A stretch of DNA of 64,000 bases, taken from assembly GCF_000186865.1 (NCBI RefSeq), contig NW_008705562.1:280811-344810 (forward strand), read 5' to 3'. The notes below the pieces were generated by a model, which saw nothing but the letters and a program-made list of their open reading frames with translations, had not been told where the DNA came from and did not search any database. Within the stretch, counting starts at the first letter, position 1; the number at the start of each line of letters is the position of its first letter. Made by a program: the position numbers and the translations under genes. Positions 12,661 through 21,210 of this stretch are shown here, piece after piece. This DNA is from Aureococcus anophagefferens. Its lineage: Eukaryota > Sar > Pelagophyceae > Pelagomonadales > Pelagomonadaceae.

Positions 12661-15021
12661 TTACAGCTCCTCGACGGCCGTCTCCTCGCCGATGGGCTCC
12701 GCGGGGAAGTCCGCGGGGTCCACGGCGTCGAGCCGCGCGCCGCTCTTCCGCGCCTCGCGGTCCTTGTCGAAGATGAGCGCCTGGATCGCGGCGGACTCCT
12801 CCGTGGACATCTTGCGCGTCGAGGACCGGCGCCGCTGGGACGGGCCGCCCCAGCCGCCGTCGCGCGACGGCGGCCGCTCGCGGCGGTGCGCCGCGGCGGG
12901 CGGCGGCTCGTCGCGGCCGCCGAGCGCGAGGCGCGCGTCGGCCTGGGCCTCGAGGCGGGCCTTGGACCGGCGCTTCGCGCGCGGCGGCGGCGAGTCGTCG
13001 TCGTCGCGCGCGAGCGCGCGGCGGACGAGGCCCTCCAACCGGTCGACGGACGCCTGGAGCCGGCGGACGTCCTCCGCGGGCGCGGAGGCCGGCGGCGCGG
13101 CGTCGAGGGACGCGCGGCGCGGCGACGTCGCCGGCGTCGACGACAGGGACGCCGCGGAGTCGCGGCCGAAGGGGCTGCCCTGGTAAGGGCTCGGCCGCTT
13201 CCGGTCGTCGCCGCCGCCCGGCGCCGGCGAGCCCCCGAGGGGCGGCGGCAGCGCCGCGGGCAGGTGCATCTGGACGGCGCCGTCGGTCTCGGAGAACCGC
13301 ATGGACATGCGCTGCGAGTTGATGGGCCGCTCGGCCTTCTTGATGGTCTTGGTGCCGATCTGCACCGTCGACCGGCGCGCGACGGCCGTCGTGCCGAGCG
13401 CGTAGCCGCGGCGCTTCCGCGTGATGCCCTGGTCGCTCAGGATCTCCTGGGCCGCGACGATGAGGAGCGCCTTGAGGCGGTAGAAGCGCGACGCGCGCGC
13501 GACGGCCCGGCGCTCGTCGCCGAACGACGGCTCCGCCAAAATCTGGAAGACGTCGTCGCGCGTGAGGTAGGCGACGGACGCGTAGGAGAGCGCCGCCGCG
13601 CAGACGCGGTCGATCAGATTCGCGTCCTCGAGGATGAAGTCGCAGCCCCAGACGCTGCCCTTGGGGAGCACGCGGCCCTTGCGCGCGGCGATGCCCGACT
13701 GGATGATGAAGAGGCTGTCGAGCACGTTGATGGGCTCCGCCGGCGCGAACATCATGGAGTCGATGTTGTGGCTGAGCTCGATGACGAAGTCGTAGCTCAG
13801 GTCCGACATGTACCAGATGGACTTGAGCCACCGCTCGTTGTTCGTCGCCGCGACCTCGCCCTTCAATTCCGTGGAGAAGAGGTCCTCGATGCGCCCGTAG
13901 CCCGCCGTGCGCTGGTGCTCCTTGGAGTTGACGAGGTACATGCGGCACCGGTTCCGCAAACCCAGGGGGAACTTGCGGTCCTCCATCATGTAGTTGAGGT
14001 CGTCCATGCGCTGCCGGTAACTCGTCTCCTGCGCGTCCATGGTCTGGACGACGTTGCAGAAGTTGCCGATCATGAAGGCCCAGAAGATGGCGCTGGACAC
14101 CATGATGAGCACGACGACGATGGTCTCGGAGTGGGTCGTCGCCGTGACGTCGCCGTAGCCGAGGCCGATCATCGTGTAGATGGAGAAGTAGAGCGACGCG
14201 GCGTACTTGTGGAACGCGTTGCCCGCCTTGAAGGTCGGCTTCCCCAAATCGTCGACCATGTTTTTCCGCCGCTTCCGGATCCAGGACCACGCGTCCTCGC
14301 CGACGAAGGACGGGTTCGCCGCGAGGCCCCACAAACACGCGGACCAGTGCGCGAAGACCGCGAGCATCGCGCTCAGCTTCAGCACGGACAGCGTCGCGTA
14401 GGACACGGCGAAGACCGCGTAGGCCTCCCAGCGCGCGAGGATGCGCTTGAGCTTGGCGACGCGCGCCAGCTTGAGCAGCCGCACGAGGCGCAGGGGCTTG
14501 AACTGGCTCAGGAACGTCGCCGACGGGATCATCGCGAGCGCGTCGAAGGGCACGCTGGACACGAAGTCGATGAAGAACCAGGTCCGCAGGTAGCGCCGCA
14601 CGATCATGGGGCTCGACTTGATGAGGATGTTGCCCCGGTTCGGGTCCGGGTACGCCAAAACGAATTGGATGAAGATGTCGCTGATGAAAATGGCGTCGAC
14701 GAAGCGGTTGACGAAGAAGAGGGCGTCGAAGCGGATCTCCGTGAAGAAGCCCACCTCCACGGGCGTCACGACGGCCGTGAAGACGAGGGCCGTGAACGTC
14801 ATGAAGTCCCAGCGCCGGTAGTGCTTCGTCGACGGGTCGAGCACCCAGCGGTCGCCGCTGTTCTTGAGGCGCACGCGCACGCGCTCGACCTCGGCGATGA
14901 GCTCGGCGCTCGGCTTGAGCGCCCCGCCGTCCGACGGCGCCTGCTCCTCCTTGCCCTCCTCGGACGCCGCGTACTTGTGCTTCGAGGTGACGCCCCAGGG
15001 GCTCACGACGACCTTCGCCAT
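12661..15021 (-). CDS. EAG/CNG-type voltage-gated K+ channel
   Basis: 786 residues. Six membrane helices fit the voltage-gated cation fold, with S4 as RLVRLLKLARVAKLKRIL (positive residue roughly every third position). The pore contains the K+ filter MIGLGYGDV. After S6 come a C-linker and a cyclic-nucleotide-binding homology domain (RKGRVLPKGSVWGCDFIL onward) that lacks the usual F-G-E-x5-6-R-x-A phosphate cassette. It therefore probably does not bind cyclic nucleotide, like EAG/ERG channels. The C-terminal third is disordered and Ser/Pro/Arg-rich. I start at ATG 15021 (MAKVVVSPWG); the frame is open upstream but Arg-rich and without support. Confidence 0.92.
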   Translation of the reverse strand: MAKVVVSPWGVTSKHKYAASEEGKEEQAPSDGGALKPSAELIAEVERVRVRLKNSGDRWVLDPSTKHYRRWDFMTFTALVFTAVVTPVEVGFFTEIRFDALFFVNRFVDAIFISDIFIQFVLAYPDPNRGNILIKSSPMIVRRYLRTWFFIDFVSSVPFDALAMIPSATFLSQFKPLRLVRLLKLARVAKLKRILARWEAYAVFAVSYATLSVLKLSAMLAVFAHWSACLWGLAANPSFVGEDAWSWIRKRRKNMVDDLGKPTFKAGNAFHKYAASLYFSIYTMIGLGYGDVTATTHSETIVVVLIMVSSAIFWAFMIGNFCNVVQTMDAQETSYRQRMDDLNYMMEDRKFPLGLRNRCRMYLVNSKEHQRTAGYGRIEDLFSTELKGEVAATNNERWLKSIWYMSDLSYDFVIELSHNIDSMMFAPAEPINVLDSLFIIQSGIAARKGRVLPKGSVWGCDFILEDANLIDRVCAAALSYASVAYLTRDDVFQILAEPSFGDERRAVARASRFYRLKALLIVAAQEILSDQGITRKRRGYALGTTAVARRSTVQIGTKTIKKAERPINSQRMSMRFSETDGAVQMHLPAALPPPLGGSPAPGGGDDRKRPSPYQGSPFGRDSAASLSSTPATSPRRASLDAAPPASAPAEDVRRLQASVDRLEGLVRRALARDDDDSPPPRAKRRSKARLEAQADARLALGGRDEPPPAAAHRRERPPSRDGGWGGPSQRRRSSTRKMSTEESAAIQALIFDKDREARKSGARLDAVDPADFPAEPIGEETAVEEL

Positions 15022-15467
15022 CGCTCCGGCGCCGCCGCCTACCGCGCCGCCGGCCGCGCGCCGCGGCGCGCCGCGCCTCCGGGGGCGCGGCCGCCGGGCG
15101 CGGCGGCGGCGGGCGCTGCCCCGGGGAGGGCGCTGCCTCTTCTGGCCTAGAAGCCTGCCCAAGCCCAGTCCGCTGAGTCCTATGTGGGCAGCTTCTTCAG
15201 ATTGGTTACAGCCTCTATTGAGGTCAATGCTATAGCTGTCGATTTACGCCCCGGCCGCGCGCGGCCAGTCGATCAAAGTTGATTCTTTTTCAGGTTGAGG
15301 TCTGCCTTCATCGAGGTGCTGCCCTGACGCAGAACTTGACGCAGACTGGCGCCTCGAGATCGCCGCGCGCGGCACGGCGCGCGGGCGCCCGGGGCGTTCC
15401 CCCACCCCGCCCCCCGACCCGCCCCGCCCCGGGAGAAGAGCGCGGCGCGACCACGCTCGTGCCCCCC
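15022..15467. other. Intergenic region upstream of the K+ channel gene
   Basis: 446 bp between the K+ channel start and the RRF stop. The half next to the channel is almost pure G/C with simple Gly/Ala/Arg-type repeats. The middle (about 15140-15300) is more AT-rich and is the likely promoter and 5' UTR of the channel. I see no gene or RNA here. Confidence 0.4.
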
Positions 15468-16148
15468 CTAGACGGTCATGATCTCCTTCTCCTTCGCGGC
15501 GACGACCTCGTCGACGGACTTGATGAGCTTGTCCGTGAGCTTCTGGATCTCGTTGTTCGCGTCCTTGGCGACGTCCTCGCTGAGGTCCTTGCCCTGCTTC
15601 TTGACGTCGGAGTTGGCGCCCTTGCGGATGTTGCGGATGGCGACCTTGGCGTCCTCGCCGACGGCCTTGGCCTGCTTGAGGATCTCCTTGCGGCGGTCCT
15701 CGGTGAGCGCGGGGACGTTGAGGCGGATGAGCTCGCCGTCGTTGTTCGGCGCCATGCCCAGGTTCGCGTCGACGATCGCGCTCTCGACGGCGCCGAGCGA
15801 CGACTTGTCGTAGGGGCTGACGACGAGCTGCGTCCCGGAGGACACGCTCACGGACGCGAGCTGGTTCAGGGGCGTCTCCGCGCCGTAGTAGTCGACGACG
15901 ACGCGCGCGAGGATGTCCGGCGACGCGCGGCCCGTGCGCAGCGTGCCCAGGTTGTTCCGCAGCGCGCCGATGGACTTGTCCATGCGCTCCTCCGTCTCCA
16001 GGAGCAGCACGTCCACGTCGAACTCGTCGCCGTCGTCGCCGGCGAAGCGGCACGTCGGTCGTCGGTGCCGCGGGGCGAGGCGCGCGGGCACGAGGGCCGA
16101 CGCGGCCCAGATGGCCGCGAGCGACAGCGTCAGCGCGCGAGCCACCAT
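15468..16148 (-). CDS. frr: Plastid-targeted ribosome recycling factor
   Basis: 226 residues. From about residue 48 the sequence is a full RRF: LLLETEERMDKSIGALRNNL, then LRTGRASPDILARVVVDYYG, then LNQLASVSVSSGTQLVVSPYD, ending in the long domain I helix (DKLIKSVDEVVAAKEKEIMTV region). RRF splits post-termination ribosomes together with EF-G. The N-terminus (MVARALTLSLAAIWAASALVP) is a signal peptide with an ASA-L-x-P junction followed by a basic transit peptide, so I infer import into the secondary plastid. Its start is 59 bp from the divergent RsmB start, and that neighbour also acts on the plastid ribosome. Confidence 0.95.
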   Translation of the reverse strand: MVARALTLSLAAIWAASALVPARLAPRHRRPTCRFAGDDGDEFDVDVLLLETEERMDKSIGALRNNLGTLRTGRASPDILARVVVDYYGAETPLNQLASVSVSSGTQLVVSPYDKSSLGAVESAIVDANLGMAPNNDGELIRLNVPALTEDRRKEILKQAKAVGEDAKVAIRNIRKGANSDVKKQGKDLSEDVAKDANNEIQKLTDKLIKSVDEVVAAKEKEIMTV

Positions 16149-16207
16149 CGTTCAAGATGAGGTCGTCGAGCAGCAAGTTGAAGTGGGCCAGACTTGGCGA
16201 ACACACG
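16149..16207. promoter_or_regulatory. Shared 59-bp divergent promoter of RRF and RsmB
   Basis: Only 59 bp separate the start codons of two divergently transcribed, plastid-targeted translation genes. The segment is notably less GC-rich than its surroundings. Both core promoters and both 5' UTRs must lie here or inside the coding regions. Co-regulation is inferred from the arrangement. Confidence 0.5.
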
Positions 16208-17623
16208 ATGGCCGCGGCAAAATTGGCACTTCTCTGCCTCGCGGCGACGCGCGCGTTCCTGCGCCCGGCGCCGCGGCTCGCGCGCCGACCCGCGCCGCTG
16301 CGCGCCGCCGCCGACGTCGCGAGCCGCGTCGTCGCGTTCCGCGTGCTCGAGGCGGCGCGCGCGCGGGAGGCGCCCGTGGACGAGCTGCTGCGGCGCCACG
16401 GGGCGTCGCTCGGCGAGCGGGACCTGGCCTTCGCGAAGCGGCTCGTCGACACGGCGCAGCGCCGCGCCGGCGACATCGACGCGGAGATCGACGCCGCGTG
16501 CCGGAGGAGGCCCAGGGGCGCGACGCTCGCCGCGCTCCGGTTGGGCGTCGCGCAGCTCCTCTTCTGCGACGGCGTGCCGAGCCGCGCGGCCGTGCACTCG
16601 AGCGTCGAGGTCTGCAAGGCCTTCCGCGGGTCGCCGGGCCTCGTGAACGGCGTCCTGCGGGGCATCGACCGGCGCCGGGCCGCGGCGCCCGCGGCCGCCG
16701 GCGCGGCCGCGGCCGCGCCGTGGCTCCGCGAGGCCCTGGAGCGCGACCACGGCGCCGAGGTCGCGGCCCGGTACCTCGCCGCCGCGGCGACGGCGCCGGA
16801 GCGCCTGGACGTGACCTGCGCGACCGCGGGGGACCGCGACGCGTTCGTCGACGCCGTCCGGGCGCTCGACGGCGCGAACGTCGCGGCGCGGCGCGGCGCG
16901 CTCGGCGCCGGCGTGCGCACGGCGGCCCGGACGCGCGTCGCCGACCTCCCGCTCTACGACGCCGGCGTCTGGTGGGTGCAGGACGCGGCCGCGGCCGCGG
17001 CCGCGGCCGCGCTCGACGCCGCGCTGCCGCGCCGCTGCCGCGTGCTCGACGCGTGCGCCGCGCCGGGCGGCAAGACGCTCCAGCTCGCCGCGCGGGGCCA
17101 CCGCGTCGTCGCCGTGGACAAGTCGCCGCGCCGCGCCGCGCGGCTCCGCGCGAACCTCGCCCGGTGCGCCGTCGGCGACGTCGCCGTCGACGTCGGCGAC
17201 GCGGCGGCGCGCTGCGCGGCCGCGGCGGCCGCGGGCGAGCTCTTCGACGGCGTCCTGCTCGACGCGCCCTGCAGCGCGACGGGCACGGCGCGCCGGCGGC
17301 CCGACGTCCTCGCGAAGCCGCCGGACGACGTCCCGGGCCTCGTGTCGACGACGGCGACGCTCTTCGCCGCGTGCTGGGCCGCGCTCAAGCCCGGCGGGGT
17401 CCTCGTCTTCGCGTCCTGCTCCGCCCTCCGGGCCGAGGCCGAGGACGCCGTCGCCGCGCTCGCGCCGCCGGACGCGGAGCCGCTCCCGCTCACCGCGCGC
17501 GACGTCGACGACGACTTCGCCGACGCCGCGTTCGTCGGCGGCCACCTGCGCCTCTGGCCCTGGCACCTCGAGGGCGGCGCCTGCGACGCCCACTTCGTCG
17601 CGCGGTTCCGTAAGGCGGGCTAG
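16208..17623 (+). CDS. rsmB: Plastid-targeted 16S rRNA m5C methyltransferase, RsmB type
   Basis: 471 residues. The N-terminus (MAAAKLALLCLAATRAFLRP) has a signal peptide and a TRA-F-L-R-P junction, the classic Phe-containing plastid signal of stramenopiles. A NusB-like RNA-binding domain follows (RVLEAARAREAPVDELL through SPGLVNGVLRGI), the feature that separates RsmB from other NOL1/NOP2/Sun enzymes. The methyltransferase core has the SAM motif LDACAAPGGKT (about 280-290), motif IV DAPCSATGTARRRPDV and motif VI FASCSAL, giving both required cysteines. In bacteria RsmB makes m5C967 of 16S rRNA; I infer the equivalent plastid site. Confidence 0.94.
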   Translation: MAAAKLALLCLAATRAFLRPAPRLARRPAPLRAAADVASRVVAFRVLEAARAREAPVDELLRRHGASLGERDLAFAKRLVDTAQRRAGDIDAEIDAACRRRPRGATLAALRLGVAQLLFCDGVPSRAAVHSSVEVCKAFRGSPGLVNGVLRGIDRRRAAAPAAAGAAAAAPWLREALERDHGAEVAARYLAAAATAPERLDVTCATAGDRDAFVDAVRALDGANVAARRGALGAGVRTAARTRVADLPLYDAGVWWVQDAAAAAAAAALDAALPRRCRVLDACAAPGGKTLQLAARGHRVVAVDKSPRRAARLRANLARCAVGDVAVDVGDAAARCAAAAAAGELFDGVLLDAPCSATGTARRRPDVLAKPPDDVPGLVSTTATLFAACWAALKPGGVLVFASCSALRAEAEDAVAALAPPDAEPLPLTARDVDDDFADAAFVGGHLRLWPWHLEGGACDAHFVARFRKAG

Positions 17624-17659
17624 GAGTCACACGCGGAGCCCGGGGCGAACGCGGGGGGC

Positions 17660-19752
17660 CTAGTCGCCGACGTCGGGCCGCGCGCGCGCGACGAGCGTCA
17701 GGGGCGGCGGCGCGGACCGGGCCGTGCCGATCCGGAGGAACGCGTGCTCGCGCTCGATCATGTCGAGGTGGCGGTCCAGCACGCGCGCGGAGAGGCCCGG
17801 CGTGAAGAGGTCGCGGAGCGCGCGGTCGAGGCGCGCGCGGCGCGCCTGAGCGGCGAGCGGGTGCGACGTGCCCAGCTTTGGAGGCTCCTCGCTCGGTCTC
17901 ATGGCCCCCTCGTTTCGGCCCATTTTGGGACGGGCGACGATCTCTCGGAGCGCGGCCGTCGTGTTCCGGAACGCGCGCGCGCGGAACGCCCGCGTCGAAG
18001 GCCCCGTTCCCGCCCCGGCGCCGCGCGGGCTCGAAGCGCGCGCGCTCGCGGTCGAGGCGGCCCATGAGGCCGTGCGCGAGTAACGCGAGGGCCCCGAAGG
18101 GCGCGTCGTCGAGGGGCGCGTTCGCGTCGCCCGCGAGGAGCGCGAGGCCTGGGCGGCACAAGAGTGATTCAACGTCGCTTCAACGCGAGTGTTCCGCGCG
18201 CGCGCGTTACGGAAAAAACGATCGCTCGTCCAAAAATCAGCCGAAACGAGTGGAACATGGCCGAGATCGGAGCCTTTGAAGTTGGGAATTTCGCTCTCTC
18301 GTGCTGCCCCGCGCGAGGCGCTTCATCTCGCTCAGCGTCGCCGCCATCTCGCGCTGGACCTGCTCCGTCGACTTGACGGACTCGGACAGCACGGCGACGA
18401 CCACGTTCCGCGCGAGCCGCAGGAGCCCGTAGGCGAGGAAGACCGCGGGGAAGAGCGCGAGCACCTGGGCGGGAACGGAGAGATTCGACGTCGCCGAGCG
18501 TTCCGCGCGCGCGCGTTCCGGAACCAGCATGCGCGCTTCGAGGCCGCTCCGAGAGATCATCGCCCGTCCAAAAGTCAGCCAAAGCGAGCGGAACGCGGCC
18601 GAGATCGGAGCCTTTGGGGACGTTCGCGCTCGCGTCCCGCGCCGGCGCGCGCCTGGATCGTCGCCGTGTTCGCCGCCAGGAGGTCGTCGACCGCGGCCAT
18701 GGCCGCCTGCGTCTCCTTGGACACGAACTGGACGTGGATGAGGAGCGCGCGGACGATGTTGCCGTTGATCAGGTTGCGCACGCTGTGCCGCACCTCGCCC
18801 GCGAGCGTCGCGCCGACCGACGACACGTCGAGGCTCGCCGCGGCCGCCGCGCGGTCGCCGGGCGCCATCTGCGGCTGCGTGTCCTCGAGCCAGGCCTCGA
18901 GCATGGTCCGCAGCGTGCGCTCCGCGTCCTCGAGGCCGCGCGGGTCGCTCAGGATGGCCTTTTTTTCGTTGAGGAGCAGGTCGTCCAAAATCTCCCGCGC
19001 GGGCGCCACGAGGCGCCGCTCGGCGATGGAGCGCGCCGTCAGCGTCGCGTCCGCGGCGACGCGGAGCGGGCCGCCGCGCCGCGCGAGCGACCGCCGCGCG
19101 GCCAGGCCCGCGCGCGCGAAAACGGCGACCGCGAGGATCCGGCCGCAGAGCCGGCGCCGCAGGCGCGCGCGGAGGCCCAGCGTGTCGAGGTCCCGCGACT
19201 GGCGCGCGACCTTGGCGCGCGCCGCGGCCGTCAGGCGCGCGGCGACGTCGCGCCGCGCGTCGTCGCGCCGCCGCGCGCGCGCNNNNNNNNNNNNNNNNNN
19301 NNNNNNNNNNNNNNNNNNNNNNNNNNNNNNNNGCCGACGCGCGCGAGCGGCGCCGCGAGGTCGCCCGCGAGCCGCGCGCCCGCGCGCGAGGCCCCGCCGC
19401 CGCGCCACGTCGCGAGCGCGCGCGCGCTCCTGACGCGCTTCGCCGCCACCCGGAGCTCCGCGTCGCGCGCGAGGCGCAGGGCCGCGTCCGCGTACCGCGC
19501 CTCGAGCGACGCGCGCCACGCGTCGTCGCCGTCGTCCCGCGCGCGGCCGCTCGGCCGCGCGTCGAGGGCACCGCCGAGCTCCGCGAGGGCGGCGCTGCGC
19601 GAGGCCGCGCCCCAGGCGGCGACGTCGCCGTGGTCCAGGGACACGTCGAGGTCGCCGTCGTCGGGCGCGAACCAGCGGCGCGCGGCGGAGCGGCGCGTCC
19701 GCGGGCCGGCGGCGCAGGACGCGACGAGGAGCACGATGATGCGCGGTCGCAT
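17660..19752 (-). CDS. NCA2: NCA2-like mitochondrial protein (nuclear control of ATP synthase 2)
   Basis: Exons (minus strand) 19752-18653, 18464-18320, 18148-18027 and 17845-17660. All three introns are family A introners. The C-terminal NCA2 region is clear: NLINGNIVRALLIHVQFVSK, AAMAAVDDLLAANTATIQ, then after splicing VLALFPAVFLAYGLLRLARN and ALALLAHGLMGRLDRER. NCA2 acts at mitochondria in expression of the ATP synthase subunits 6 and 8. The N-terminus MRPRIIVLLVASCAAG is hydrophobic. An assembly gap of 50 N (19283-19332) lies in exon 1; the frame differs by 2 nt on its two sides, so the true gap length is not 50. ATG 19752 is the start that leads into this peptide. Confidence 0.82.
17846..18026 (-). 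mobile_element. Introner family A, decayed copy, intron 3 of NCA2-like gene
   Basis: 181-bp GC-AG intron, phase 0. It is recognisably family A (an altered TCGTTTCGGC block and the CCGGAACGCGCGCGCGCGGAA block) but many A/T positions have become G/C. The flanking duplication is GCGCGGCG/GCGCGCCG (7 of 8). The internal orientation is opposite to the gene's sense relative to copies such as 44659-44858. Confidence 0.75.
18149..18319 (-). mobile_element. Introner family A, intron 2 of NCA2-like gene
   Basis: 171-bp GC-AG intron, phase 1, with an exact 8-bp target duplication GCCTCGCG. Ends read CGGGGCAGCACGAG and CTTGTGCCGCCCAG. It matches the 200-bp copies except for an internal loss of about 29 bp that removes the GCATCCACGCTTCGAGAC segment. 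Confidence 0.9.
18465..18652 (-). mobile_element. Introner family A, diverged copy, intron 1 of NCA2-like gene
   Basis: 188-bp GC-AG intron, phase 0, joining NTATIQ to VLALFPAV. It is a G/C-enriched relative of family A, and its GGGACGTTCGCGC block is shared with the decayed copy at 52059-52208. The flanking duplication is degraded (GCGCGCGC/GTGCTCGC). Confidence 0.8.
19283..19332. other. Assembly gap (50 N)
   Basis: A run of 50 N inside exon 1 of the NCA2-like gene. The coding frame does not match across it, so the length is a placeholder. Confidence 0.99.
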
Positions 19753-19780
19753 GATTCGACGTATGCGTCGCGTGGTGCGC

Positions 19781-19874
19781 GAACGCTCGGCGTATGCGTC
19801 GTCACGAGGCGCTGCTCTTTGCTGCACGTGTGAGGATGCGAACGCTTGGCGTATGCGTCGTCACGAGGCGCTGC
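19781..19874 (+). repeat. 35-bp direct repeat, two copies 59 bp apart
   Basis: 19781-19815 and 19840-19874 are the same 35-bp sequence with one difference (GAACGCTCGG versus GAACGCTTGG), containing GCGTATGCGTCGTCACGAGG. A third, shorter match (GTATGCGTCG) lies at about 19761. They sit just upstream of the NCA2-like start in the 279-bp divergent gap before the EF-hand gene. Confidence 0.8.
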
Positions 19875-20031
19875 GCTGCCTGTTGATGAGGGCCATCAGC
19901 CACGGTTTGGAAAGGCACGGCATGGTGCTGTGAGCGCAAACCCCGTATCCCACGCCAACGCCCCGGGGGCTGCGCATCGATAACAGCTTCCCGGCCGTCC
20001 GCCCGCGTCGTCCGTCTTGGACGCAATCGCG

Positions 20032-21099
20032 ATGGCCGACGCGGCGGCGGCGGCGGAGGCGACGGATGACCTCGACGCGACGGCCGTGGCCGACGTGACG
20101 ACGGCGCCGGAGCTCGACGACGGTGCGCCGGCGAACGACGGCGACGACGCCGGCGCCCTCGAGGAGCCGGCCCTGCTCAAGACGCGGTTCCGCCTCAGCG
20201 GCTTCGAGAACGAGAAGGACGAGAACCTCGTGCGGCTCGACAACCTCATGCGCTTCGTCTTCCCCGAGGGCCTGCAGCACCCGCTGTCGACGGGGCGGCT
20301 CTACGCGTTCGGCTTCTACGGCCCCCTCGACCGCAACGCGCAGCTGCGGAGCGGCCACAAGGGCCAGCACGTCGTGAGCCGCTGGGAGCTGGACACGATG
20401 TGCGCCCAGTTCGAGCGCGAGGACGTGCTCCAGGTCTACATCCTGCCGGGGCGGCCGCTCGCGGTGCTCAGCGAGCGGCAGCAGGACGAGCTCATCGCGC
20501 AGGCGGACCGGCGCATCAAGGCCCAGACGGGCAAGGGCCTCATGCCCCAGCTCCGGCGCGACGACGTCGCCGACATCTTCGACGACCTCGAGCGGTCCGA
20601 CGACGGCCGCGTCCGGTTCCACGAGATGCAGCGCGCGATCATGGCCTTCCGCGAGGACCGCGTCGCGAAGCTCAAGGTCATGTACCCCAAGGTCACGCGC
20701 CGGGCCCCGGAGAAGAAGAGCGCGGCCGTGAGCTTCGAGGCGACGGCGGAGCGCCGCGGCAAGCGCCGGGGGCGCGTCTCGCCGGACGTCGCGCCCCCGG
20801 AGATGTTCCTGCGGAACAAGGGCATGAACAACAACGCCATCTCCGCCTACACGAACCGCCTCCTGTCGACGCGGGCCTACAAGATCTGCGACATCGAGAG
20901 CGGCAACTCCGCGGAGCTCACGTCGAACGTGCGCCTCATCCGCGAGAACCGGCCCGCGCGCGAGGTCGGCGACCCCTGGAACACGGTCTCCAAGCGGCCC
21001 CTCGAGGAGAAGGCGCGCCTCGCCATGCTCTGCACGCTCCGCGACCGCGCGCGGTCCGCGCAGCCCGCGCGGCCCTGGGAGCCCACGCGCGCGACGTGA
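20032..21099 (+). CDS. EF-hand-containing protein of unknown function
   Basis: 355 residues from ATG 20032. An acidic, Ala-rich N-terminus is followed by a globular region (FENEKDENLVRLDNLMRFVF, LYAFGFYGPLDRNAQL). Next comes one EF-hand-like motif: helix LRRDDVADIFDDL, loop ERSDDGRVRFHE, helix MQRAIMAFREDR. The loop starts with Glu instead of Asp. A basic tail ends PWEPTRAT. I do not recognise the family. The mixture of a single EF-hand and conserved basic segments would suit a ciliary or cytoskeletal protein, but that is only a guess. Confidence 0.7.
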   Translation: MADAAAAAEATDDLDATAVADVTTAPELDDGAPANDGDDAGALEEPALLKTRFRLSGFENEKDENLVRLDNLMRFVFPEGLQHPLSTGRLYAFGFYGPLDRNAQLRSGHKGQHVVSRWELDTMCAQFEREDVLQVYILPGRPLAVLSERQQDELIAQADRRIKAQTGKGLMPQLRRDDVADIFDDLERSDDGRVRFHEMQRAIMAFREDRVAKLKVMYPKVTRRAPEKKSAAVSFEATAERRGKRRGRVSPDVAPPEMFLRNKGMNNNAISAYTNRLLSTRAYKICDIESGNSAELTSNVRLIRENRPAREVGDPWNTVSKRPLEEKARLAMLCTLRDRARSAQPARPWEPTRAT

Positions 21100-21107
21100 G
21101 CGGCGGC

Positions 21108-21162
21108 TAACATATCCCGCCGGCGGGATATGTCAAACGCCGCTCGCCGGCGGGATATGTTA
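21108..21162. repeat. Perfect palindrome plus third matching arm between convergent genes
   Basis: 21110-21133 is a perfect 24-bp palindrome whose half is ACATATCCCGCC. An 18-bp arm (21108-21125) is repeated in inverted form at 21145-21162, so the same arm can pair with either of two partners. It lies between the stop of the EF-hand gene and that of the dynamin-like gene, 112 bp apart. Confidence 0.9.
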
Positions 21163-21210
21163 CGGCCGCGTAACGCGCGGACTACGGCGGGCGGCGCGGC
21201 GCGGCGCGCC

